Positions 1 through 8,222 of a DNA stretch of 64,000 bases are shown here, in pieces; position 1 is the first letter of the stretch, and each line of letters starts with the position of its first letter. The position numbers were made by a program, and so were the translations under genes. The DNA is taken from the NCBI RefSeq assembly GCF_004745075.1, contig NZ_RHFH01000014.1:1-64000 (forward strand), in the 5' to 3' direction. Below the pieces are notes generated by a model. That model was not told the origin of the DNA. It saw only the letters and a list, made by a program, of their open reading frames with translations, and searched no databases. The stretch is from Brevibacterium sp. S111. Lineage in GTDB: Bacteria > Actinomycetota > Actinomycetes > Actinomycetales > Brevibacteriaceae.

Positions 1-1
1 C

Positions 2-1222
2 GCCGAGGCGGCCCCCACCACCCCCGCTCCCGCCGCGTCCGTTCCTGCCGCCTCCGCCCGATCGGGGCTCGTCCGCCCCTTCGCTGCGATGGGCATCGTC
101 GCCACGGTCGGACAGATGCAGCGTGCCGGGCGTGACACGATCGCCATGTGCCTGGGCGAACCGACTCAGGGCGCGCCGAGCCCCGTGCTCGCGCGTGCCG
201 CCGAAGTCGCCCGCGACGGCACCGGCCTCGGCTACTCGCCGATCTTCGGCATCCCCGAACTCCGGGAGGCCATCGCCGGTCACTACCGAGACTGGTACGG
301 ATTGGACATCGCACCAGAACGCATCGCTGTGACAACCGGGTCCTCGGGCGCTTTCCAGACGACATTCCTCACCTGCTTCGACGTCGGCGATCGAGTGGCT
401 CTGGCCCGGCCCGGCTACGGGGCATACAAGAACATCCTCACCGCGCTCGGCTGCGAGGTCGTCGAACTCGACTGCGGTGCGGACGAGGGATTCCAACCCA
501 GCGTCGAGCTGCTCGCCGCCGCCCACGCCGAGGCTCCGCTCAAGGGCCTCATGCTCGCCTCACCGGCGAATCCGACAGGGACGATGATCGGTGCCGAAGC
601 GCTCGGGAAGCTCATGGACTGGTGCCGCGAGCACGGGGTGCAGGTGATCTCCGACGAGATCTACCACGGCATCACCTACATCGGCACCCGCGGCGAGACC
701 GCCCTGGCCCATGACGACAATGCGATCGTCATCTCCTCGTTCTCCAAGTACTGGGGCATGACCGGGTGGCGTCTGGGCTGGGCGATCCTGCCCGAAGCCC
801 TGATCTCACCCGCGCAGAACGTGACCGGAAACCTTTCGCTGTGTGCCCCGGTGCCAGCCCAGTACGCCGCGGTCGCAGGATTCACCGAAGAATCGTATGC
901 CGAATGCGAGGCCGCCGTGGCCTCTTTCGCCGGTGCCCGCGAGCACGTCCTGAGCGCACGGTCCGACCTCGGCTTCGGTGAGATGGCCCCGCCCGACGGA
1001 GCGTTCTACATGTACGCCCGCATCGACGAGATCCTCGACCGGGCCGGTCTCGACACCGCCGGTCAGTGGTGTGGTCAGGTGCTCGAAGCCACCGGCGTCG
1101 CGCTGGCCCCGGGAGACGATTTCGACACAGTCAACGGCCCCCGCTCGGTGCGTCTGTCCTTGGCCGTCGGTGCCGAGAGGACCGCCGAGGCCATCGACCG
1201 CATCCTCGACTTCATGGGATGA
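2..1222 (+). CDS. Pyridoxal-phosphate aminotransferase, class I/II (5' end outside window)
   Basis: Fold-type I aminotransferase that moves an amino group between an amino acid and a 2-oxo acid in the cytosol. The PLP lysine sits in SSFSKYWGMTGWR, the cofactor-binding Asp in ISDEIYHG and the Asn in ASPANPTGT. The frame is open to the left edge, and the residues before the first ATG (89) read GLVRPFAAM, which fits the usual N-terminal segment of this family, so the true start is probably upstream of the window. Its stop overlaps the start of the EamA gene (ATGA), so the two are translationally coupled. The substrate cannot be told from sequence; an amino-acid role fits the exporter partner. 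Confidence 0.88.
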   Translation, partial: AEAAPTTPAPAASVPAASARSGLVRPFAAMGIVATVGQMQRAGRDTIAMCLGEPTQGAPSPVLARAAEVARDGTGLGYSPIFGIPELREAIAGHYRDWYGLDIAPERIAVTTGSSGAFQTTFLTCFDVGDRVALARPGYGAYKNILTALGCEVVELDCGADEGFQPSVELLAAAHAEAPLKGLMLASPANPTGTMIGAEALGKLMDWCREHGVQVISDEIYHGITYIGTRGETALAHDDNAIVISSFSKYWGMTGWRLGWAILPEALISPAQNVTGNLSLCAPVPAQYAAVAGFTEESYAECEAAVASFAGAREHVLSARSDLGFGEMAPPDGAFYMYARIDEILDRAGLDTAGQWCGQVLEATGVALAPGDDFDTVNGPRSVRLSLAVGAERTAEAIDRILDFMG

Positions 1223-2154
1223 GCTCCGCCGAGGTGAACCGGGGAGCTCAGACCCCCGCCCCACGGGCGCTGCCGACCCTGGGCATCATCATCGCCGCCG
1301 TGCTGCTGGGCTCAGCGGGTCTGTTCGTCATCCTCGCCGAGGCGACCGCCCCCACCGCGGCCTTCCTCCGCTGCTGGATCGCCGTCGTCGTCCTCGCGCC
1401 GCTGGCCGTCCTCGAGGTCCGCAGGCACGGGAAGGTGCCGCCTAAGGCGCTGCTCATCGCCGGAGTCTCCGGTGCCGCACTGGGACTGGACTACGTCCTC
1501 TGGGCCCAAAGCGTGCTCGACGCCGGACTCGGCGTGTCCACCGTGCTCATCAGCGTGCAGGTCATCGTCTTCCCCGCGCTCGTGTGGATCTTCGGAGGAA
1601 GCCGGCCCGGATGGCTGTTCATCGGCTGTGTGCCGCTCATGATCATCGGCATGCTGCTCACCGGAGGCGTCTTCGGTGTCGACGGAGCCGCGGCGAATCC
1701 GACCAGGGGCGCGATCTTCGGAGTGCTGTCCGGTGTGCTCTACGGCGTCTACATCTTCGGCATCCACCACAGCCGGAAGGTCGCGCCGAAGTTCGTCGTC
1801 GCTCCCGTTGAGATCGGCACCATCGCCGCGGGAGTGATGACGGCCGTCGCCGGACTCGCCCTGGGCGGCCTCGACTTCGATCTCGGGTGGGACGGCTGGG
1901 CGTGGATGCTCGCGCTCGCCGTCTGCGGCCAGGCTCTGTCGTGGGTGCTGCTGAGCATCTCGAGCCCGTTGGTGCCTGTGCCGACGACCGCGGCGCTCAT
2001 GCTGCTGCAGCCGCTGTCGGCTGTTGTGCTCGGCTCGCTCATCGCCGGGGAACGGCTGCAGCCGGGGCAATGGGTGGGCGCGGTGCTCGTCGCCGCCATC
2101 GTCTGGGTCGTCGGTGGAGGACCGGAAGCGCTGACGAAGAGACGCCGGCGCTGA
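1219..2154 (+). CDS. EamA/DMT-family transporter
   Basis: Integral membrane protein of about 311 residues, the usual size for a ten-helix drug/metabolite transporter made of two EamA repeats. Hydrophobic segments run from about residue 20 to the C-terminus, which ends in a short basic tail (TKRRRR). The start is the ATG overlapping the aminotransferase stop; the frame is open further upstream but only inside the aminotransferase gene. Members export amino acids or other small metabolites. Coupling to an aminotransferase suggests removal of an amino acid or related product, which is inference. It converges on the SmtB-like gene with a 7-bp gap. Confidence 0.85.
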   Translation: MSSAEVNRGAQTPAPRALPTLGIIIAAVLLGSAGLFVILAEATAPTAAFLRCWIAVVVLAPLAVLEVRRHGKVPPKALLIAGVSGAALGLDYVLWAQSVLDAGLGVSTVLISVQVIVFPALVWIFGGSRPGWLFIGCVPLMIIGMLLTGGVFGVDGAAANPTRGAIFGVLSGVLYGVYIFGIHHSRKVAPKFVVAPVEIGTIAAGVMTAVAGLALGGLDFDLGWDGWAWMLALAVCGQALSWVLLSISSPLVPVPTTAALMLLQPLSAVVLGSLIAGERLQPGQWVGAVLVAAIVWVVGGGPEALTKRRRR

Positions 2155-2161
2155 GCGGAGT

Positions 2162-2521
2162 TCAGTGCTCGTGCGCCTCGATCGTGTGGGCGATGGCGTC
2201 GATGATGATGTGGGCGACGTGGTCGTCCTTGAGCGAATAGTAGGCTTCGCGTCCGATGCGGTTGACGCCGACGAGGTGGAGGCCGCGGAGGAATTTCAGG
2301 TGCTGGGAGACCAGCGGCTGGGACAGGCCGGTCGATTCGACGATGTGCGTCACCGTCGCCTCACCGTGGGTGAGGACGAGCAGCATCTTCAGCCGTGAGG
2401 GTGTGGCGAGGGCCTTGAACAGGTCGGCGGTTTCGGTGATGGCTTCGAGGTTGTCCTCGGGATTGAGCAGCAGCTGCTCGACCTCGTCGTTGACGGGAAC
2501 GGAATCGGGAATGGACGCCAT
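2162..2521 (-). CDS. ArsR/SmtB-family metalloregulator with an SmtB-type alpha-5 zinc site
   Basis: Winged-helix repressor of 119 residues. The recognition helix region reads TGLSQPLVSQHLKFLRG. The C-terminal helix has D-x-H, then ten residues, then H-x2-E, which is the spacing of the SmtB alpha-5 zinc ligands (Asp, His, His, Glu). The Cys motif of arsenic or cadmium sensors (ELCV type) is absent. Zinc sensing is therefore the best guess. No zinc transporter is adjacent, so the regulated gene is probably elsewhere or the regulator is solitary. Confidence 0.85.
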   Translation of the reverse strand: MASIPDSVPVNDEVEQLLLNPEDNLEAITETADLFKALATPSRLKMLLVLTHGEATVTHIVESTGLSQPLVSQHLKFLRGLHLVGVNRIGREAYYSLKDDHVAHIIIDAIAHTIEAHEH

Positions 2522-2610
2522 GAGTGCAGATTACCGGACAAGCGGCCCGGCCACCCGATATGCGGACCGCGACAGGGCCGACAGGGTCGTACTCGGTGTG
2601 AGGGGCGGTG

Positions 2611-3198
2611 TCAGTCGAGGGCTTCGACGTCGTTCTGCGAACCGAGGAGATCATCGGCCAGAGACTCCCACTGTTCGTAGGCGTCGGGGAGGGCGGAACG
2701 CTGCACGGACTGGGCCGCCTCGGTCGGCGACATCATGTGCCAGCCGTCGATCTGGTCGAGTCCGGGGTTCTCGACCTCCGGATTGACGCCGTAGAACGCC
2801 TTCGCGGCGTAGACGGGATCGGTGAGCTGTTCGGGTTCGCCCCAGCCCTGGGACGGTCGCTGCTGGAACAGGCCGACGGAATCGCGATCCCCGGCGTCGA
2901 GGTTACGCAGCGAGGACTCCTGCAGCGCGGTCATCAGGGCGATGCGGATCGCCTGGTCGTCGAAGTCGGCACCGCGGCCGACGCCGATGATGAGGCGGGC
3001 ATTGTCGATCTGCTGTTCATTGAGTTGGCCGACGGACGCCATCTGCATCTGCCTGATCTTCGTGGACCCGAACGAAACGGGGGAGTTGACGATGATGACG
3101 GCGGCGACGACGAGGGCCATCACTGCCGCTCCGAGCCCAATCAGGGCACCAGTAAGCACGGACCGGCGGCCCTTGCGAGATGATGTCAGACGAGGCAT
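2611..3198 (-). CDS. Membrane-anchored protein with a lysozyme-like (transglycosylase-like) domain
   Basis: 195 residues with a basic N-terminus and one transmembrane segment at about 15-38, so the rest should lie outside the membrane. The core ALMTALQESSLRN followed by DRDSVGLFQQRPSQGWG matches the conserved block of actinobacterial SLT/lysozyme-fold proteins, with Glu of QES in the position of the catalytic acid. A role in peptidoglycan remodelling is inferred. The start ATG lies just after an AT-rich stretch (3199-3215) and shows no Shine-Dalgarno, so its transcript may be leaderless. Confidence 0.72.
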   Translation of the reverse strand: MPRLTSSRKGRRSVLTGALIGLGAAVMALVVAAVIIVNSPVSFGSTKIRQMQMASVGQLNEQQIDNARLIIGVGRGADFDDQAIRIALMTALQESSLRNLDAGDRDSVGLFQQRPSQGWGEPEQLTDPVYAAKAFYGVNPEVENPGLDQIDGWHMMSPTEAAQSVQRSALPDAYEQWESLADDLLGSQNDVEALD

Positions 3199-3404
3199 GT
3201 ATATAACAATAGTGCAACAAACTTAAGGCTGCATGAGTCCAGGCCGAGCTGTTTGTCACAGTGAGGTCACGGTGACGGGCCATTCGGTGGGCGGCGATGC
3301 CTGAAGGCGCGGTCGGGTGAGGACCGAAGTCACGAGGAGGAGTCCGGAGCGGTCGCCGTTGCGTCCGGACGCGGACGAGAATACCCGAAATGAGTCTCGA
3401 ACGC

Positions 3405-3435
3405 TTGACCTTGACACGATGTGAAGGTCTTCACT
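3405..3435 (+). promoter_or_regulatory. MerR-type promoter with dyad operator ahead of the HEAT-repeat gene
   Basis: TTGACC (3405-3410) and TTCACT (3430-3435) are separated by 19 bp, the over-long spacer typical of MerR-activated promoters. The spacer region carries a dyad, GACCTTGACA (3407-3416) against TGTGAAGGTC (3420-3429), 9 of 10 positions symmetric. The nearest MerR gene is the HEAT fusion at 4336, so that protein is the candidate regulator. Confidence 0.66.
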
Positions 3436-3457
3436 GAAGGGACAGGAGGTGGAGACC

Positions 3458-4150
3458 ATGACCGTTCCACACGACAATCGCCGAACACATCAGACCGACG
3501 ACCGGCTCGTCGAGGCACTGGGCGGTCCGCACTCGCAGCAGCGTCTGCAGGCCGCCATGGAAGCGGGCACCCGCGCCGATCCCGAATACCTCGAGGTCCT
3601 CATCGACCGGTGCCGCATCGAACCGGACTTCTTCGTCCGCGACATGCTCACCTGGGCGCTGACCAGGCTGCCGGCAGACGACACCGTCCCGCGCCTCATC
3701 GCCGAACTCGACTCCGACAGGCCGCAGGCGATCAGCCAGTCCCTGCACACGCTGTCGAAGATCGGTGACGCCCGCGCGTGGCCGGCCATGGATCCGTCCC
3801 GAATCGGTCGCCGTCTCATCGCCCACCCCGACACCGAGGTGGCCCGCAGTGCGTGGCGATCCGCCGTCGCTCTGGTGCCCGGTGAAGACCGACAGGATCT
3901 CACATCGGCCCTGGTGACGCAGCTGGGGCGAGGGGATGTCGAGATGCAGAAGAGCCTCAGCCGGGCGATCGTGGCCCTCGGTGAGGATCTCGTGTCAGTG
4001 GTCGATGAGAGGCTTCAAGCAGAGGACGACACAGTGCGGGCTCACGCCATGGCGACCCGGGACATGTTCGATGACCCGGATGCCGGCTTCGCCCACGCCT
4101 TGGACGCAGCCAAGCGAGTGGTCGCACTGGGGTCCGAGGCTTCGGTCTAG
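3458..4150 (+). CDS. HEAT-repeat protein
   Basis: About 230 residues made of helical HEAT-like repeats, for example DRPQAISQSLHTLSKIGD and DDTVRAHAMATRDMFDDPD. No enzymatic motif, signal peptide or membrane segment is visible, so a cytosolic binding or scaffold role is likely. The ATG at 3458 is preferred over the GTG at 3449 because AGGAGG at 3444-3449 is well spaced from it. It lies directly upstream of a MerR regulator that carries its own HEAT repeats, and its promoter has a MerR-type operator. The two probably work together; what they sense or bind is unknown. Confidence 0.75.
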   Translation: MTVPHDNRRTHQTDDRLVEALGGPHSQQRLQAAMEAGTRADPEYLEVLIDRCRIEPDFFVRDMLTWALTRLPADDTVPRLIAELDSDRPQAISQSLHTLSKIGDARAWPAMDPSRIGRRLIAHPDTEVARSAWRSAVALVPGEDRQDLTSALVTQLGRGDVEMQKSLSRAIVALGEDLVSVVDERLQAEDDTVRAHAMATRDMFDDPDAGFAHALDAAKRVVALGSEASV

Positions 4151-4176
4151 GCCGGTCTCAGGGAAGTGCCGGCCGA

Positions 4177-4215
4177 TCCGGTGTCGTCGAGTGGGGCAAG
4201 CTCGACGACACCGGA
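4177..4215 (+). terminator. Strong hairpin after the HEAT-repeat gene
   Basis: A perfect 15-bp inverted repeat (4177-4191 and 4201-4215) with a 9-base loop lies 26 bases after the stop codon at 4150. No T-tract follows, as is common in high-GC actinobacterial terminators. It probably separates this transcript from the MerR gene, which has its own -10 candidate TATAGT at 4309-4314. Confidence 0.6.
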
Positions 4216-4335
4216 CCGGAGGCTCGGACTCCTTCCTCCGAGGGGTTCCTCCAAGCGAGCACCTCCGAAACGGGTCCTGAACGCGCGCCGAAGCTACGCG
4301 GATGAACCTATAGTGACAAACGAAGCGAGGTGGAT

Positions 4336-5463
4336 ATGCGCATCGGCGAGGTGGCCAGGCGCTCCGGCGTCAGCGCGCGGATGCTGCGGCACTACGAATC
4401 CATCGGTCTGCTCGAGCCCAGTGAGCGGACATCCGCCGGATACCGCGAGTATTCGGATGCCGACATCGGACGGATCTTCCACATCGAGGGCCTGCGCCGA
4501 CTCGGCATGAGTCTTGCCGAGGTCCGAGAGGTGCTCGACGATCCGAGCTTCGACACGACGCGGCTGCTCGGCGACCTCATCGCCAAGACGCGCGAACGCA
4601 TCGATGCCGAAGAGCGCCTGCTCGCGCACCTCGAGCGCACCGACCGGCTCGGCCGAACCGATCCCGAGGCGCTGCTGTGGACCATCGATCTCATGCGCTC
4701 TCTCGAATCCGCCGATGTCATCCAACGCCACAAGGCCGCCCTGGGCGGAGGGATCGACGGCAGCGTGCCGATCGAAGCGCTCTCCTCGGCCGTCCTCGAC
4801 GAACCCGCACCCAATGCGGCCGGAGCCATGCGATGGGCCCTCGCTCAGGCAGGTTCCGCCGCCGTTTCGCCGCTCTTGACCGGAGTCGACGATCCGTCCG
4901 CCGCTGTGAGGATCCGGGCGATTCGAGCACTCGATGAGATCCGCCGCACGACCGGGCGTGAGGAACTCGGCGAGGAGGCGGTCGAGGAGATCCGTGACGC
5001 CCTGCGGTCGCGTCTCGATGATGAGGACGACGAGGTGAGAGGACTCTGCGCCTTCGCGCTGGCCGGACTCGATGACACGGCGGCGATCCCCGAACTGCTG
5101 ACGATCGCGATGAATGGTCCTCGAGACATCGACGCCGCCGAGGCGCTCGCCGGATTCGTCGTCGCCGGCTCGACGGCTTCCGCCGATATCATGGCCGAGC
5201 TGCACCGGGCTGCCCGGTCACATCGGCCGAACGAGCGTTTCCGTGCCCTGCAGGTCCTCATCGAGATCGCCGATGAACCGGTCGGCCAGGTCCAGCCGGA
5301 CCATGACATGGCGAAGCCGCATCGGAAGCAGGTGACAGAGCTGCTCGCACAGCTGGCCGAGGACGATGATCGACAGGTGGCCGCGACGGCCGCCGCGGAG
5401 CTGAGGCGACGGACGGGCCGCCTCGGCGAGGGGAATTCGGGTTCTCCGCATTCCGGCGGGTGA
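4336..5463 (+). CDS. MerR-family regulator fused to C-terminal HEAT repeats
   Basis: 375 residues. Residues 1-70 are a MerR winged-helix domain (RIGEVARRSGVSARMLRHYESIGLL), about 75-110 the dimerisation coiled coil, and about 160-360 HEAT-like repeats (DDPSAAVRIRAIRALDEI; DDEDDEVRGLCAFALAGLDD). There is no cysteine effector loop, so a metal or redox sensor of the classic kind is unlikely; the HEAT array may bind a protein or large ligand. ATG 4336 gives the canonical MerR N-terminus; an in-frame GTG lies at 4330. It is adjacent to and in line with the stand-alone HEAT protein, and I infer that it controls the dyad promoter at 3405-3435. Confidence 0.83.
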   Translation: MRIGEVARRSGVSARMLRHYESIGLLEPSERTSAGYREYSDADIGRIFHIEGLRRLGMSLAEVREVLDDPSFDTTRLLGDLIAKTRERIDAEERLLAHLERTDRLGRTDPEALLWTIDLMRSLESADVIQRHKAALGGGIDGSVPIEALSSAVLDEPAPNAAGAMRWALAQAGSAAVSPLLTGVDDPSAAVRIRAIRALDEIRRTTGREELGEEAVEEIRDALRSRLDDEDDEVRGLCAFALAGLDDTAAIPELLTIAMNGPRDIDAAEALAGFVVAGSTASADIMAELHRAARSHRPNERFRALQVLIEIADEPVGQVQPDHDMAKPHRKQVTELLAQLAEDDDRQVAATAAAELRRRTGRLGEGNSGSPHSGG

Positions 5464-5474
5464 AACCGATTGTC

Positions 5475-5480
5475 TAAACT
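5475..5480 (+). promoter_or_regulatory. -10 box (TAAACT) of a probably leaderless mRNA
   Basis: TAAACT ends 7 bases before the ATG at 5488, which would place the transcription start at or beside the A of ATG. No Shine-Dalgarno sequence lies between. The same geometry occurs before several other genes in the window. Confidence 0.55.
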
Positions 5481-5487
5481 GGCACCC

Positions 5488-6957
5488 ATGACTTCGGCAG
5501 GAATGAGGGACGGATCGGGCGCTGCAGATGCGCCGAGCGGGCAGAAGAGGCGGCTCAAGCATTCATTCGTCTACCGTCGACACCACTTCACACCCACCGG
5601 GGTGCTCGACTACCTGTTCTTCCTCTTCGCCGGTGCGGCATCGACCTGGCTGGCGCTGCTGATTCTGCTCAAGGGATTCAGCCTCGGGTGGTGGCAGGTG
5701 CTGACGCTGCTCGTGTTCTGGGCAGTCCTGTCCTATCTCGCTCTGCCCAGGCTGCATCGCATCCTGTCCCAGATCTACGTGCCGAATTACTTCATCGGTC
5801 GCACCCGCACCTCCGACGGTCTGCTCGGTGATCCGGTCAACCTCGCCTGGCGCGGTGAGGAGGCGCAGATCCACCACGCGATGCGGGAGGCCGGCTGGAT
5901 CCTCGCCGACAGCATCACACCCGCATCGACGTGGGAGATCATCCGGTCGACAGTGACGAAGCGCAGCTACCCGCAGGCTCCGGTGTCCCCGTTGCTGCTG
6001 TTCGGCAGACGTCAGGATTTCGCCTACCAGCAGGAAGTCGACGGCGATCCGGGTCAGCGTCACCACGTGCGGTTCTGGAAATGCCCGCACGGCTGGCTGC
6101 TGCCCGGCGGACACCAAGCCGATTGGCTGGCTGCCGGAACCTACGACAAAGCCGTCGGCATCTCCCTGTTCACTCTCCAGTTCACCCATAAGATCGAAGA
6201 GAACACCGACGTCGAACGCGACCACATCGTCGACACTGTCACCGCCGTCAATGACGCGATCTCGGTCGATCGGATCAAGGACTTCTCCACCGGTTACCAC
6301 TCCCGCAACGGCGGCGGCGACGCGATCATCACCGATGGGCACCTGCCGATCGTCGACGTCGCCGAGGTGGTCGCCGACGACGCCGACCACCCCGAGCGCT
6401 TGGAACTGGCCCTCGACGCCACCCGCATCTACTCCGAGTCACGAACCGTGTCCGAGGTGACGAAGACACTGTGGCGGCAGCGACCGCTGCAGACCGTCGT
6501 GGGGGCGGCGCTCGTGCTCATCCTCCTGATCTTCCAGGCTTGGGATGTGATCACCACGCTCCTCGACTGGAACGGACTGCGGACTGAAGTCGTCGGCTAC
6601 AGCTCGGACATCGCCGCACTCAGCGACGACACGGCCACACGCATCGTCGCCGGGGTGCTCATCGGGGTCAGCCTCCTCATCGGGTGTCTGCAGGTCGTCG
6701 CCTCGGCGTCGGTGTTCCGCGGCAGCAACCGGGCCAGACTGTGGATCCTCACTCTCTCGACGATCTCCGTGATCGTGTCGATGACGAACTACTTCACGGG
6801 GGACCGCGACCTGGCGACGAACATGTATGCGCTGACGACGATCGCCATGCAGGTGGCAGTGCTGCTGGCACTGTCGAGCGACTCCTCCCGGATGTTCACC
6901 CGCTTCAGCACGGCCGCACTCCGCGCAGAACGGCAGGACCGAGCCCTCGAGGACTGA
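5488..6957 (+). CDS. LssY C-terminal-domain membrane protein
   Basis: 489 residues: two transmembrane helices near residues 35-90, a soluble central part, then helices in the last third (about 330-470). The centre contains PNYFIGRTRTSDGLLGDPVNLAWRG in two adjoining parts and an HHVRFW segment, which fit the LssY_C family, often found attached to PAP2 phosphatase or DedA domains but here on its own. Biochemical function is unknown; a lipid or envelope role is inferred from the family's partners. ATG 5488 is preferred to the in-frame TTG at 5470 because a -10 hexamer sits 7 bases before it. Confidence 0.7.
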   Translation: MTSAGMRDGSGAADAPSGQKRRLKHSFVYRRHHFTPTGVLDYLFFLFAGAASTWLALLILLKGFSLGWWQVLTLLVFWAVLSYLALPRLHRILSQIYVPNYFIGRTRTSDGLLGDPVNLAWRGEEAQIHHAMREAGWILADSITPASTWEIIRSTVTKRSYPQAPVSPLLLFGRRQDFAYQQEVDGDPGQRHHVRFWKCPHGWLLPGGHQADWLAAGTYDKAVGISLFTLQFTHKIEENTDVERDHIVDTVTAVNDAISVDRIKDFSTGYHSRNGGGDAIITDGHLPIVDVAEVVADDADHPERLELALDATRIYSESRTVSEVTKTLWRQRPLQTVVGAALVLILLIFQAWDVITTLLDWNGLRTEVVGYSSDIAALSDDTATRIVAGVLIGVSLLIGCLQVVASASVFRGSNRARLWILTLSTISVIVSMTNYFTGDRDLATNMYALTTIAMQVAVLLALSSDSSRMFTRFSTAALRAERQDRALED

Positions 6958-7047
6958 CGCTGCGGTCCCGTGTATTCTGACCGTGTCCGAACCACTCCGC
7001 ATCTCACCTCGACGCCGAGGTCGGAACACTCACGAAGGCAGGACTCC

Positions 7048-7533
7048 ATGACCGACCAGATCCCCGATGCCTCCGTCTTCGATTCGATCGACCCGGCACT
7101 CAAGGTCGTCACCGCCGAGATCGAAATCTCAGCGCCGGCCGAAGCGGTGTTCGACCTCATCGCCGATCCGCAGCGGCAGCCGGAATGGGACGGCAACGAC
7201 AACCTCGGTACAGCCGTCGAGGGGCAGCGAGTGCGTGGGACAGGCGGTTCCTTCATCACGACCCTGACCAAAGGCGTCGACCGGGAGAACCACATCGTCG
7301 ACTTCGAAGAGGGGCGGCTCATCGCCTGGCAGCCCTCCGAGGTCGGGGGAGAGCCTTTCGGACAGAAGTGGGTGTGGCAGATCGAACCGATCGGAGGAGA
7401 CTCAGTCCTCGTTCGCCATATCTACGACTGGACGAAGCTGCGCGATCCGCAGCGCCTGTCTCGGGCGCAGTCGACGACGGTGGCGAATCTGCTCGCCTCA
7501 CTCAAGAGGCTCAAACAGCTCGCCGAACGCTGA
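7048..7533 (+). CDS. SRPBCC-family (START-like/polyketide cyclase-like) protein
   Basis: 161-residue protein with the START/Bet v1-like pattern: EIEISAPAEAVFDLIADPQRQPEWDG at the N-terminal half, a central beta-sheet, and a long C-terminal helix (ANLLASLKRLKQLAER). Such proteins bind hydrophobic ligands in a deep cavity; many are orphan proteins near oxidative or lipid genes. ATG 7048 is the first codon giving the conserved core. A possible -10 (TATTCT, 6973-6978) lies about 70 bases upstream. Ligand unknown. Confidence 0.8.
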   Translation: MTDQIPDASVFDSIDPALKVVTAEIEISAPAEAVFDLIADPQRQPEWDGNDNLGTAVEGQRVRGTGGSFITTLTKGVDRENHIVDFEEGRLIAWQPSEVGGEPFGQKWVWQIEPIGGDSVLVRHIYDWTKLRDPQRLSRAQSTTVANLLASLKRLKQLAER

Positions 7534-7575
7534 GCCGCAGCCCGAGTCTCACCATCGAAGACCCGAGCGGCCGGG

Positions 7576-8136
7576 TCACTTCGGCCAAGCGTCGGCCAAA
7601 CGCGTGAGCAGTGATGCCAGCTGCGCCCTCTCGTCCTCGGTGAATGCGCTCAGCGCCTGATCGACGTTCTCACGCTGAGCACCGCGGAACCTGTTGGTGA
7701 TTGCACGACCCTTGTCCGTCAGCGCGATGAGGGTGCGTCTCGCATCATCAGGGTCGGCCTCGCGACGCAGAAATCCGAGCTCGACACCTTGGGACACAAG
7801 TCGGGATGCGCGCGGCTGGTCGACGCCGATCGCATCACCGAGAGCGCTGACCCCCAGCGCCGTGCCTGCCTGGACGAGGGAGATGAGCAGACGGATGAGC
7901 GCACGCCCGCGACCGTGAGCGGCGAACGGTCCGCCGGGATGACGTTTGCCACCGAAAGGGAAGTCCTCCGGGTGCCGACCGCCCCCGAAACCTCCGCGTT
8001 CACCGAAGCCCCCGCGCTCGCCGTGCTCACCGAAACCTCCGAAAGGTCCGAAACCCCGCGGACCGCCGGAGCCGCGCCGCCACTGCAGGCGAGTGAGCGC
8101 TTCGGCGATCGCCTGAATGTCATCGTTCGTGCTCAT
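7576..8136 (-). CDS. MarR-family regulator with a Gly/Phe-rich N-terminal region
   Basis: 186 residues. Residues from about 80 on form a MarR winged helix (SALGDAIGVDQPRASRLVSQGVELGFL and DPDDARRTLIALTDKGRAI). Residues about 20-75 are low complexity, rich in G, F, H and R, with repeated GGFG and RGGFG units, unlike ordinary MarR proteins. The partner encoded divergently has a similar RGFGP-rich tail. The mRNA is probably leaderless (TAAAAT six bases before ATG). Autoregulation through the RCATGT array in the shared promoter region is likely. Confidence 0.82.
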   Translation of the reverse strand: MSTNDDIQAIAEALTRLQWRRGSGGPRGFGPFGGFGEHGERGGFGERGGFGGGRHPEDFPFGGKRHPGGPFAAHGRGRALIRLLISLVQAGTALGVSALGDAIGVDQPRASRLVSQGVELGFLRREADPDDARRTLIALTDKGRAITNRFRGAQRENVDQALSAFTEDERAQLASLLTRLADAWPK

Positions 8137-8147
8137 GATTCGATTTT

Positions 8148-8198
8148 ACATGTTACTTGACATGTTCCTCTGTTGCATGTCATTCTGCATGTACATGT
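8148..8198. promoter_or_regulatory. Array of five RCATGT boxes between the MarR gene and its divergent neighbour
   Basis: ACATGT begins at 8148 and 8160, GCATGT at 8175 and 8187, and ACATGT again at 8193. Two pairs therefore have an exact 12-base period and the fifth box is directly abutting. The array overlaps the -10 (TAAAAT, minus strand, 8143-8148) of the MarR gene and sits just before the Shine-Dalgarno of the plus-strand gene, where a repressor could block both. Confidence 0.68.
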
Positions 8199-8222
8199 CA
8201 GATGACAACTAAAGGAGATGAC

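Noticed and set aside
5563..6390. A 275-codon minus-strand frame opposite the LssY_C gene
   Set aside because: Antisense shadow; no recognisable domain or ribosome site.
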